Shown in pieces: positions 1 through 11,670 of a stretch of DNA of 64,000 nt. The notes under the pieces are model-generated. The model saw only the letters and a program-made list of their open reading frames with translations. It was not told where the DNA came from and did no database searches. Position 1 is the stretch's first letter. Every line of letters begins with the position of its first letter. The position numbers and the translations under genes are program-made. Source of the DNA: Antrodiella citrinella (lineage: Eukaryota > Basidiomycota > Agaricomycetes > Polyporales > Steccherinaceae); the NCBI GenBank assembly GCA_004802725.1, contig SGPM01000024.1, positions 62,001 to 126,000 on the forward strand, in the 5' to 3' direction.

Positions 1-2286
1 CAATAGGCGGTCCCAGAGCACCACGAGGTGTCTCTTTTGGTGCGGATTCCTCACTGCATATGTCAAAGACACGTTGTAGCGAATGAAGTTACCACTTACT
101 AGAGCGGTGCTGCAAGACTGGTGGCAAAGTCAACAAAGCTGAATCATGGCGATTGACAGAACAACGTACGCAGGAGGCATAACACTAGCAAGAAGCCTCT
201 CTGTTGCCGCCTCAAACTCCGGTGATATGTACGAGGTTCCCGTCCGAGGGAGAGGAGGCCTTCACAGCTCGAGTCAGTATGCTGCATGTTAGAACGAAGG
301 CAGCCGAAAGATCTACCTTTTGGCAGCAGGCGGTGATGGTGGTGCCATATTGGTGTCTATATCCATCGAGTAATCCTCCAGAGGAGATTGAACCATCTCC
401 GTGTCCGCCAATATTGACGGTCTACCAAAGGCAGAGGAGGAAGGACCTGCAGACGGGATCTGAGGCGATATCGGGTTGTTGTTTGTGTTCCCAGTCTGCG
501 CAGACGGTTTCTTCTTGAAACTGAATTGTGACAAAGTCTGTTTCTTCTCCACTGGGCTAGGAAGTACCGGTGCCGTAGTCTCCGCTGGTGAAGCTTTCGC
601 CCCCGCGAGACGTGCTTTCGTGGAGATCCCTTTACTGCCCATATGTTGTGCTGGAATATCCAATAGAACGACCTTAGGATTCGTCCTTCTATTCTGGTGA
701 GCAGGCAGATCGCTCTTAGGAGGCGGAGCTATAGAAGTCAACTCCGCAGGTAGTTGACTAAGCGAGACGTCTGGTGATGATGGTGCAGAGAAGAGTGAAT
801 GCGGGCTGGTTGGTTCGGCGGGTTGTGCGACCGGCGGTGGTGTATGTGCACGTTCCTTGCCCTACAAAAATTATTGGTATCAGATAGTTCATAGATTCTT
901 CGGTCTCAAACTGACCTTCTCGTTTCTCAAAGCAGACGGATTCCGAGTATCTGGGGTGGAGGCCTTCAAATCAGTCGTAGAATTTCGTCGAAGGGCATCC
1001 TTTGTCCCAACAGAATCCTTCGAACTACCCGCGGACGATTGTCTCTTGGTAGGAGCCCCAGCTGAAGCTTTGGAGCTGCTGCTCTGACTCTTACCATTTG
1101 TGCCTAAAGCTCTGGGGACATTCAACTGCACCTTACGCTTGACATTCGCACTGGCAGACGTTTTCGAACTGCTGGCCTAATATCCGAAGATTCAAGGTCA
1201 CGCGGAGGATGTGGTCGTAAGAATATACAAAATACCTTGTTGGAAGACTCAGGTTCTACTTTGCGAGTCTTTTGCAGAGGCTGGTCATCAGAATCTTCTG
1301 ACTCGGACTGAAGAACGCTCAGTTTAACAAACAGCAGGCGACAAACGGAGCACGTACAACGGAAGCTTTGGATCGTTTCTGCGGAACCTTCTTCTTGGCT
1401 TGCAGATAATGGTTGTCGGAGTCGCTGCTATCTGGATCCTATGAGAATGTGAGAATGCATTTCTCAAACTGTGGCAATAAGGACATACCACTGGTAACGG
1501 AGGTAATGGCTTCTTGCTCTTAGGTTTAGACGAAGAGGCCTGGAGGAGCCGGAGTGTCAGTTCGCAGATATCGAAATTGAGGTTCAGCCTGACCGTCGTG
1601 AACGCTATTGCCTTCGCCTTCTTGGACTTCTTGGGTGTGGGATCTGGCTTGAAATTCTGCGCAAAGAATCGCTTTTCTTTGGCTGACCATGGATGAATAA
1701 TACTTAGTGGACCGCACCCATACAACATTCCAAGCCACAAGCGTACCTATCCAATCTTTCGTAGCCTCGGCTTCGTATCCTGGCTGGTAATCCTTATTGT
1801 CATGTCCGATATTTGTCCAGAAGCTGTGCAGAAGACGTTCGCAGCTTCTGACATTCGGGTGAGGCTCCCAGCTGCAATACAACATATATGTAATCAGCTG
1901 CAGCGGCCTGAGCACGGGTGAATTACATACCTGTTCTGGGCTTCGTCGAAACCGGCCCACTGAACATATCATGCGTTCATAAGATGCTGGTATGAGCAAG
2001 ATTAGATGTGGCTCACCTTGACATAGTATTCCTACATGATGAACGGAAATGAGGGAATGCATCCATCTAGGGGAAGCGAAATAGACTGCTCACCCATTCG
2101 CCGTCTTCCGCCACACGAACTTTCGAGATGACCTCTAATGCGACAATGTCGTATTTAGCAAGAAATAGGGAAATGAGACTCGGGATAGCAAAGAAGCTCA
2201 CCGACTTGATATTGCTCCTCCTCAGACTCCTCCTCAGACTCCTCCGACTCTGGAGGAGTCTCCTCCTCCTTTACTTGCTTGGGCAT
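1..2286 (-). CDS. Chromodomain (HP1-like) protein, 3' end off the left edge
   Basis: Probable chromatin reader that binds methylated histone H3 tails in the nucleus. The start at 2286 gives MPKQVKEEETPPES followed by an acidic Glu/Ser stretch, as in HP1 proteins. The chromodomain is spread over four short exons: YQVEVISKVRVAEDGEW, EYYVK, WAGFDEAQN and SWEPHPNVRSCERLL, so the aromatic-cage residues (Tyr of YQV, Trp of KWAGF and nearby aromatics) and the WEP motif are present. After it comes HSFWTNIGHDN, then a long Lys/Ser/Pro-rich tail (KPDPTPKKSKKAK; SSSKASAGAPTKR; VEKKQTLSQF). At the left edge the reading continues through two plausible introns into HLVVLWDRLL, so the C-terminus lies outside the window. 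No chromoshadow domain is visible; it could be HP1/Swi6-like or Chp1-like. The chromodomain is firm and the tail exons are less so. Confidence 0.75.
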
Positions 2287-2480
2287 CTAGATCGCGAGTA
2301 TGGATGACAGGGTTGGATGTACAGATCGGCACGCGTTTCTCAGAAATGCATGTCCTTGAACGCGTAAATTAGATGTGGCGAGGTTGAGTCGAGGCGGCGT
2401 TCAAGAGGCGACGTGCGCGTCCGATCACTCACACACTCTCATATACAGTAGCGCGTCCCTCCCAACATCCAACACACACC
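2287..2480. promoter_or_regulatory. Divergent promoter, chromodomain gene / Mtc1 gene
   Basis: These 194 bases separate two divergently transcribed start codons and must hold both core promoters. I see no clear TATA box. The repeated CTCCTCAGACTCC units just to the left belong to the coding exon for the acidic stretch of the chromodomain protein, not to the promoter. Confidence 0.4.
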
Positions 2481-4004
2481 ATGTCCGCAAAGGCGAAATC
2501 CAAACAACAAGAGGCCCTCCAATTCCTCGACGACCTCGACTCCTTCGACCCTCCCCCTCCAGGAGCGGCGTCCGCATCAACAGGCGGTCCAGGCGGCAGC
2601 ACCCCCGCAGCAGGCGAAGAAGAGGTGTACGCCTTCATCGACGAGATCACCCAGAAGTCCTCCGCCCCGCCCCGTCCCCTCTCACACATCGACCGACCAC
2701 CCTCCCGCGCGGCACGCCTACCCTGCGAAAGTCCACGGGCGAAAGAGTCAAGGTCGGCGCATCAGGTCCTGTGCCGTTGCTACCTCACTCGGGGTCGGCG
2801 TCGCCCGCCCCTGGGCTCTCCCGCGGTGCTTCACCGATTTCGCGCACACCGTCCCTGACGCCGGCTACTGCGAAGCAGGAAGTCCCAGCGTCAGGTAGTA
2901 ATCAAGGAGGAGGATGGGGATGGGGGAGTGTGTGGACGACTGCTAGTGCGGCTATTCAGCAAGCTAAGACTGTCGTTGATGAGCAAGTCAAGAACCTGCC
3001 TAGGGACGAGGCGAGGAAGTGGGGAGAGGGCGTGTTGGAATACGCTAAGGCTGCTCAACTGGACAAAATCGGTATGTTCTTGTACAGTGAAAGTTCATTC
3101 AAAGCACAGACAATTGACGGCACGTGCAGGACAAGACTTCAGGCGTGTCGGTCTTTCGACGTTGACAGATCTATTGAACGTTGTTGCACCTCCCATCTCA
3201 GAGCACGAAGTGATTCAGGTCTGGTTGAGCCATGACATGAAGGGATATGAGGGAGTTGAGACTCTCGTCTATCGCGCTCTTGCTCGGGTAAGCCGCCATG
3301 AACTACTCGCAGATGTACATTTACTAATGACTGACTTGTGGTTATACAGATTTTGGAACAAGTCGAGGGTGGTGATCTCGTAGTCAACCGTGGAGACGAG
3401 TCGCGTCCCAAAGAGACTGACGAGAAACGCGACCTGAACGCCGTCGAAGGGCTCGAAGCCGCTCTGAAACTAGCTCAGGTTCGTCTACACTCCTCCTTCC
3501 CATCTGTCTCATGCAATTTAACGATTGTCCTCACAGGCCAACCTGGACGAACTGATCAAACGTAACGTCCAACCACCCCAACCCGCCAACACCGTACAGA
3601 ACCCCACGACATATTCCTACATCTACCTCCGGATACAGCCCTTCCTCACCACCCTCACCCTCCCCCATCAACAACCCACTACAGCTCCCGACGGTTCCAT
3701 CGCCCTCGCGACAACCGAAACCCAGCAGCTGCAGTTCCTCCTGTACCTCTCCGACCCGTCACACAACCTCTCTCATTCTACCGTCACGCAGGCCGTGCCT
3801 GGACAGTGGCTGGATCTGTGGGACGACTACGATTGGGTGGAGGATCTGGTTGTGGAGGCTATCAGGGTGGGTGTGGAGGTGATTGGGCAGGAGTATATCG
3901 TTTCGAGGATGGGGTGGGATAAGAAAGCGAGCATAGAGGAGACTCAAGGAAATGGGGAGGAAGGGCAAGAGCCGCCTGCTGTGTCTGTCACGGAGACGGC
4001 TTGA
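2481..4004 (+). CDS. MTC1: Maintenance of telomere capping protein 1 (Mtc1) family
   Basis: Fungal Mtc1 family (DUF5427); yeast Mtc1 is genetically linked to telomere capping, but its biochemical role is not established. The start at 2481 gives MSAKAKSKQQEALQFLDDLD, then AFIDEITQKSSAPPRP, both typical of the family N-terminus. The middle has GWGWGSVWTTASAAIQQAK and DFRRVGLSTLTDLLNVVAPP; the C-terminal part has QNPTTYSYIYLRIQPFL and ends near 4004. Introns read at 3072-3129, 3288-3349 and 3479-3536, all GT-AG. Between about 2700 and 2720 the frame must shift by one base to go from DRPPSRAA to GTPTLRKSTGERVKV. No good intron explains this, so a one-base deletion in a GC-rich run (real or assembly error) is likely. 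It shares a divergent promoter with the chromodomain gene. Confidence 0.8.
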
Positions 4005-4236
4005 GTTTGGATATCGATGTCTATCGGCTCTGCTTTGTTATGGGCTTCACTGTTCACGTTCGACTTCATGATTGTACGACAACCCCTCACGAGACGAAAT
4101 TCTGCTTCTGCTTGTACGATTAGCGACAGCTTGCCGTAGCACACGTATATTCTGCATGATTTCTCGCATTTGGGGGTCACAGATTGAGCTTGCAAAAAAC
4201 GGATATATTGGATGGACTGGGCTCCGCACAACAGCT

Positions 4237-5273
<1,037 letters not shown>

Positions 5274-5431
5274 TCTCGTCGTCGTCGTCGGTGTTCAGTA
5301 AATCTGAAAGTTTAATGATAAAGTGTCCCTCGAAGTTGTCCGGTGCAATCCGTGTCTGTCTCCAGCGCCAAACCCACCTCCCAGTCCCAGACTCAGAGTT
5401 CCCACGACCCTCTGTTCACTCGCTACCCACC

Positions 5432-6287
5432 ATGTCTGCAATGGAAGTAGACACCTCCTCCGCGTCCTCCTCCTCCCTCATATTCGACTCTCTACCCTAT
5501 TATGACAACGACTACGAACAAGACCCCTCGCTGAAAGACCGCGCCGAGAAGCTCATTGCAAAAGAGCTCGGGAAGGCACAACCACAGGGCGACCTGCACC
5601 CGCGCGTGCCGCCGCCAACAACCCTCTTCTCTGTTCGTGCGCGCGCGTTCTCCCATTCACACTCCACACACTGACGACTGAATTGTATGTGGTGTGTAGG
5701 GTAACCCGGTGCTGGAAACGGAGATGAAGCGGATAGAGGCCCAGCAGCCGTTCCCGCCACTAGATACTTTACGATACCAGCTCCCGGGCCCGACGTCCTC
5801 GCCTGGGACGCAGGAAGAGTGGACGACGGCGCTGAACAACGCGAAAGCGCAACTGGAGCATCAGCGGTTACGGTGAGCGTTGGCCCGTTGGTTATTGAAC
5901 GTGGAATGCTGAGCGGAGGTGTAGGCAAACGAATATCGCGCTGTTGCAGAACTACGGTCCGAATGCGTGGCGAATACACAATTACCTCTTGGAAGCGACG
6001 AGCAAGAACTTGGACAAGTCTCTGGAAGAGCTGAAGGAGCTGACTGTAGAAGTCAACCGAGATCGAAAGAACTTCCAGGTAAGCTCGCACCTCTTCCCCT
6101 CTCTTCAACGGACTCTTGTCTGACCTTCGGCTTCGCTCAGACACGCATTGGCAACCAACTCACCTCCCTCGAAACACGGTGGACAGAGCTCATCTCAAGC
6201 GTCCTCCAAATCGAGATGGCCAACGTCGCACTGGAAGGCGAGATGGAGCGGCTGAGCAAAAAAGAAGCAGACCTCGCTGCCATGTAG
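5432..6287 (+). CDS. BCAS2: Pre-mRNA splicing factor SPF27 (BCAS2/Cwf7 family)
   Basis: Subunit of the Prp19/NineTeen complex that activates the spliceosome in the nucleus. The start at 5432 gives MSAMEVDTSS; an internal Met at 5441 is an alternative. Family landmarks: FDSLPYYDNDYEQDPSLKDR followed by AEKLIAKELGK near the N-terminus, GNPVLETEMKRIEAQ after intron 1, LNNAKAQLEHQRLRQTNI, then LLQNYGPNAWRIHNYLLEAT, and a C-terminal coiled coil (LDKSLEELKELTVEVNRDRK; TSLETRWTELISSVLQIEMA) ending at 6287. Three introns: one after TTLFS (donor GTTCGT, a weak match to consensus), one inside the Arg codon before QTNIALL, and one after RKNFQ. Length of about 230 residues fits the family. Confidence 0.9.
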
Positions 6288-6576
6288 TAGAAAAGTCTAC
6301 CCGGACGTGGATATATACTAGGGAGTATTCTTGTACCATTATTCTACTTATCGTCCTTGGAGTGGAGGAGGTTCTAATACGACGATGACAGAACAGTAAC
6401 GCGATGATGTGATAAATATTGAGTGCGAGTGGTCAATCCCGAGAATCCGTTTACGTTTCCATCCCATGCTGAAGATACCCTAGTCTATGCGAATGAAGTC
6501 CCCGTGTTCCCCTATTCCCCAAAAACCTCTATATATGCCGCCGTCCAAGCCAGTTGGATGCGGCCTCAGCTTGCTT

Positions 6577-7918
6577 TCAAGTAAAGCAGTTCCCATGATA
6601 CGCAGGAGGCAATGCGCAGGGCCAAGCCCCAGTCTTGACGACGCCCTCCCAAGTTTGCTCACACGACCTATACAAATCCAGTGCGGCGCGTGCTTCCTCG
6701 ACCTACACCCAATAGTTCAATATCAGTATACGAGGACTTTCAGACGCGCAGACGAGACTCACCGCTACTTCGCCGCAAGCCCCGATCTGCCGGTTCATCA
6801 GCCTGTGCATGAGCGTGGCGAGCGGTATGAGTGCGCTCGACTTGGACTTGAGACTTTTGCGGAAGGGCAGGAAGAGCGCAGTGTCTCGCGTGTCGATGGC
6901 TGGATGAGAGAGGCCCATGACCTGACAGAAAAAAAGCGTTGGGACCGTGGTTCGTGCTAGAGACGTGAAGGGCAGAACGCATACGGAGAGAAACTGCCAC
7001 AGCGCGTGGCCGACGATGATCTTGTCTCGGAGTAGCATGGCGACCTGCAGCTGGACCGTCTGGAATTCAGGAGCTGCGAAGGAAAACGATCAGAAACTCG
7101 GAAACGGGTATGGCACGCATATTCACATACCGTAAGCCAAATGAGAGGGCAATAATCCCGTCACCTCAGTTCGGTAGTCGCATACAAGCTGGCTTGAGGA
7201 ATGTCAGATAGACCTACGTAAGAAAGGCGATATAGAGACATACGTTGGGCGCACGTAGGAATCGTAAATGACGTTTCCGCGATAGTCCACGAGGGTGACG
7301 CGCCTGCTCGCATATAAATGAGCCTACTGAGAACGCGGAGAAAACAGACATAATGGTACTCACGCAGCCATGGAATACTTTGCGGTAACGTTGCCGTAGT
7401 AGACAACCTGCACGCCGACAGCGACATACTTGGTCGAGGGAAACATTCTGACTGGTCTTCGTGAAGGCAGGGGCGTGCGTACAAAGAGACTCGTTGGACC
7501 AGAGCTCGACGCAGAACCGGTGCTTGAGCCTGAGGAGGAAGACGGTGCCATGAGGTGCAGTTGAGACGAGGGATAAGTCGAAGTTGAAGTTGCCAACGAG
7601 GAGACGGGTTTTGTATGTCGCGGCTCTGACGATGGCGACGGATTGTGAGCCAAAGGATCGGAAGAGCGACGACGAGCTTGGGGTGTTCTGCGTGGAAGAT
7701 GAAGCGATGTGTGTCCCGAAGCGAAGCTCCTATGCTTCGTGAGATGTACACATTGCTAACGATGTCCGGTGAGTTTGTTCTTCTGTGACGCGGCATGCAC
7801 CTATAGAGTAGATGTGTTAGTACGACTGCGAGCGAACGACGCGTAGGAACGTTGTTGCGCTCTGCTTGGCCTTGTGGATCCATACCCGAGAAGGGCGATG
7901 ACTAAGAGCACGCCCCAT
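6577..7918 (-). CDS. Rex4-like DEDDh exonuclease-fold protein, catalytic residues apparently lost
   Basis: The fold matches the RNA exonuclease 4 (Rex4/XPMC2) family: KYVAVGVQVVYYGN, ARVTLVDYRGNVIYDSYV, DYRTEVTGLLPSHLAYA, FQTVQLQVAMLLRDKIIVGH, LSHPAIDTRDTALFLPFR, and EEARAALDLYR near the C-terminus. Active family members have DxE in the first motif (here GxQ), an Asp in the VGHALHNDL motif (here VGHALWQFL) and His plus Asp in the EHSSVEDARA motif (here GEVAVEEARA), so all five catalytic positions look substituted. The protein is probably a non-catalytic member, perhaps still binding RNA. The 5' end is uncertain. The best reading starts at 7918 (MGRALSHRPSR), with an intron of about 130 nt and then a Ser/Pro-rich leader. 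That leaves only 64 bases to the biotin synthase stop upstream on the same strand. A start at the internal ATG near 7549 is possible. Confidence 0.7.
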
Positions 7919-7982
7919 CGCTAAATGCCTGCCATCTCTGCTTCCATTCACTAACATTTTCCATATAAGATCAAAACCAAAG

Positions 7983-9505
7983 CTACAGCCCGGCCCCGGC
8001 GTTCGGCTGCGACGGCGCTGCCGATTCTAAGCGCCGGGTCCGCTCCACGTTCGCCTGTTCGAAGCTTCCCATGCCTTCCAGCCCCCAGCGTCCCATCATC
8101 GCCTTGTCCTCGTCCCACGGCGAGCCTGTGTCTCCCTCCATCAGAGTTCAGCAGTCAAGAAAGAAGGACAATGTCATACATGGTGTCGTCAACATCGCAT
8201 CCCCGGTGAACACCGCGTTCGCCCCCGCCATGAAGCACATCGCCTGTTTCGCTTCGTCCAGCTCTTGTCGGCCTGCAGCGAGGCGGATGATCGATGTAGG
8301 CAGCACAATCCGCGCGGTCGCGATCGTTCGGAGGAGCGTGTGGTACTGTACGGGCTGCACAAGTCAAAGTCAGCGGTCTAGACACGCTTTGACATAGCGA
8401 GACGAAGCCACCTCGTTTCCTGCCAGAGGCGTACCCTCGATCGGGACGAGCGCATTCACGGGGAACGACTCTGGGTGTTCTGGCATGCTATATAAGCAGA
8501 ACGGGTCAGAAGGGTGTATGGCGTAGTTCAAAGCAGCTTACCTCGAGACTTCCCAGATCAGACTGACACGGTCTTCGTCTGACTCTCCGAGACCCAGAAT
8601 TCCACCGGAGCATACGCTGATGCCAGCATCACGCACCGCAGAGATCGTGTCCAGTCGTTCGTCGTAAGATCGCGTCGTAATGACCTGAATGAAACCGTAA
8701 ATACACAGAAGCAACAAAAATGAAGTCTCATACCTGAGGATAGAATTCCCGAGAAGTGTCCAAATTGTGGTTGTACGCTGTCAACCCACTTCGCATTCCC
8801 CGTTACTTTCCCAATTTTTCACACAACAAAAACAGCACTCACGCCTCCTTCAACTGCCTCGCCTGATCCGCCGACAACATCCCCAACGTCGTACACACCT
8901 CCATCCCCATCCCCCTCACCTCCCGCACCATCGTCAAGATCTTCTCGAACCCACGTTTCCGCCCCGCGAGGTCCCGCCACGCCGCGCCCATGCAGAACCG
9001 GGTGCTCCCGTTCTCCTTGGCTTTGCGCGCGGCTTGGAGCACGGGCTCGATGTCGACGAGCTTCGACGCTTTTGTGGGGGTGGAGTACCGCGAGGATTGG
9101 GAGCAGTAGGAGCCTGACGTTGCACGTTTAGTTTCGTATTCCGTGCAGTGTGTGAATGAAGAGACCCACAATCTTCAGAGCATCCACCAGCTACACGAAA
9201 AAAAACACGCGACCCATTATCCACACCCATCCTCATAAAAACAGAACGATCCACGACTCACTCTTGATGTTCATGAGCGTACACAGCTGGATCTTCGTAG
9301 GATCGTGGTGCTGCCTGTGCACCGCCGCAGAGCGGAACACGAGGTCCAGCAGCGGCGCGTCGTAGATCGCGCGGATCTCCTTCTTCGTCCAGTCGTGCCG
9401 CGTAGTAGCCGACGTCACACCAGTTGTGCTCGTGTTTGTGTGCGTCGCTAGCGAGCGGGTGAACCGCCCTGCGATTCTCAGGCTGGAGGCTCCTGTACGG
9501 AACAT
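7983..9505 (-). CDS. BIO2: Biotin synthase (mitochondrial)
   Basis: Radical-SAM enzyme that inserts sulfur into dethiobiotin, the last step of biotin synthesis; eukaryotic forms are mitochondrial. The start at 9505 gives [20 protein letters not shown], a plausible presequence. Then [20 protein letters not shown] and [13 protein letters not shown], followed by GGCSEDCSYC carrying the 4Fe-4S CxxxCxxC motif. Next [67 protein letters not shown], and [20 protein letters not shown]. The C-terminal part has [31 protein letters not shown] and [17 protein letters not shown], ending at 7983. The first two Cys of the cluster motif are encoded by a 21-nt micro-exon (9170-9190). The enzyme looks complete and active, so the fungus probably completes biotin synthesis from dethiobiotin itself. 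Confidence 0.95.
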
Positions 9506-11670
9506 CGTGCGCGCGAGTCGAGAGGTGGTCGTGGTTGTGTTTCGTCGAGAAAGCCTCTTTTGAAGAGTGCTGCTATGTCGCCGACGGTGTTTGAGTGGCG
9601 ATTGTCAAGAACACAAGCAAGCTTCCAATAATAATATTGCTCATCCCTGCGAACGGAATGGGGTTCCATAGATCTCTTGATCTGATTGGTTGGGTGGGGT
9701 TATCTAAGCGACGCTATATACGGTAATCGTCGTATGTTCATTCGTTCGCGCCCCAAGGGATTTTGCTTGCATGGGCTTTGTTCTGTTAGTATCATATGTA
9801 TGCTTCTGAACCTGAGATGTTGCTGTGGATTTGGGATTGATGACAACTGGCAGACACACGCGCAGTCTTCAGCTATGTGATGAAGACGTGTTCAGAACGA
9901 CTTCCATACCCGAGTCTATGTAATTTTCCTTCTACGAAAACGTCCTTGAGGCTGGTCGTCGCGTTATATGCTATTGGCACAGGTATGTTTCCGAAGAGCT
10001 CTGAACTTGTAGCTCACAGTAACTCGCAGTTTGCAACCCTTCTGGGAAATTATCAAGTCACCTTACCCCATCCATCGACCTAGGGACTGTGCAGAAGTTG
10101 GAGCTGCAAGACCCTGCAACGCCGCCCTCTCAGGCTCCTCCGACGTCTTTGTGGCGCTCGACGGACGCCAGGCCTGAACTCTGTTACTCATCGGACCCAC
10201 TGAAGTATGACGACGACGAGCCTCTGACGATCGACGCAACATTCAAGTTGCGTCTTAATTCAAGTTCGACAGTGACCTAGGCGGACCTCAGGCTCATCCT
10301 GCGGCTACTTCTCAGTCATCTTGTATTCCGGTGGCTCGTTGTAGTCCTCTCTAGCTGTAGTGCATCCTCTACGGCAATGCTATTTGTGCAGATGGATGGA
10401 TCTGTTGGCCCGACGCCTCAAGCGTCGCGTCAGGAAGGCGTACACTGGGAAAACCCAATCATCCACTGGAAAGTTATGCACTCCACATCTCAGGCCCTTT
10501 TACTGTAAACAGCGAGCCAGTCCGGATGCGTCAAAAAACAGCTTCTCCATCTCCCGGTGTCCACAATCCGGAGTCTAGTCTATCTCGCGCTTCTTCCAAT
10601 CCCAATCGTATCGACTCGGGACTCGGGGTGTATGATGGAGGCCAAGGAACAACGTATCCAACATCGACGTCGACGACGCCCATGGCACATCAATGTTGCG
10701 TACTAGATGTGACGGAAGCCCCGGCCTATGGCGTCGTACAAGTTTGGCCCGGTGCCACTCTTCGGTTTTTCCGTGCGAAAGGGATGTGTCCTGTCGGACT
10801 CCGAGTGTGTTTCACGCTAACCTCTCCAAACGCCATCTTCGTCAGAAGGGTCTACTTACTTACCGTCGGGCTACGCGCGCGCGTAGTAGAGACTGCCCAA
10901 TCTCAACTCGAGCGGCCTGCCGTTACGGCGTTCGAATTCGTGCGTATCACAGATTCACAATCTTGATTCTCGCGCCCCCCCTTTTTAATGCAAAGGAAAC
11001 AAATGCCCCCGTGAGTTCTCTGTATCATTTATGCTGCACCGTGGTGTGACCATGTGGCCGTGATTGCAGATCGCACAGTGAGAAATGAGAAACGGGTGCA
11101 CACCGCAATGCACTCGACCCTTCTCATCACCTTGAACTGGACGACAGCAGGCATAGTGGGCATGCTTCTCAGAACGCGTCGTGTCTACCCCAGAATACAC
11201 TCCACCATAAGCGTACACCTTAGCTTCGCCCGTACTGGACCGTGGTCACCGTGCTATCAGGCTTTGTGGAGCTGCCCTCCCACGTCATACTCCGTAGCCA
11301 ACGCTACCCTGCATACGACGACGGGCAGAATGCACAGAATCACGCCATGTTCGCATCCCGTAATACGTGGTGGTATCCTAGCCGCGGTCTGGCATTCCAT
11401 TACAGTGTGAGATCCAGACGAGAAAGAGCGACTCGGCGAAAAGACTAAAGCTAAAAGTACACAACAGGCCGAGTCTACTATGGTACGGTAATCATGGACG
11501 TTCATCGACTTTATGCGACTACGGTCAGTATGTATAGCGATCCGAGGGAGATGATGACGATGATGACTATGTATGCGATGGGGGTTGGAGAGGGTAAAAG
11601 AAATGATGACGATGTGTGGTACTACTGAATCGGCCGAGGAGTCAGGTCCGTGGTTGTTGTTGCATGCGAT
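9506..11670. other. Gene-poor region with one weak candidate gene
   Basis: No recognised gene lies in these 2.2 kb. The best coding hint is on the plus strand. ATG at 9880 gives MKTCSERLPYPSLCNFPSTK, then an intron (9983-10029, GTATGT...CAG), then an exon reading CNPSGKLSSHLTPSIDLG and LKYDDDEPLTIDATFK. Without further splicing it stops at 10280. A possible 45-nt intron would continue it into a hydrophobic stretch, LRLLLSHLVFRWLVVVL. A further open stretch (10360-10966) has a Ser/Pro-rich composition. None resembles a family I know. It may be a lineage-specific gene, a decayed gene, or chance. I saw no transposon signature or terminal repeat. Confidence 0.25.

Noticed and set aside
2674..2747. 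A possible 74-nt intron to explain the Mtc1 frame change
   Set aside because: The donor would be GTCCCC and the conserved GTPTLRK would be lost; a one-base frameshift fits better, though I keep the intron as a fallback.
7161..7883. 240-residue minus-strand frame over the Rex4-like gene
   Set aside because: It overlaps the family-supported frame but carries none of the Rex4 motifs. It is a shadow frame.
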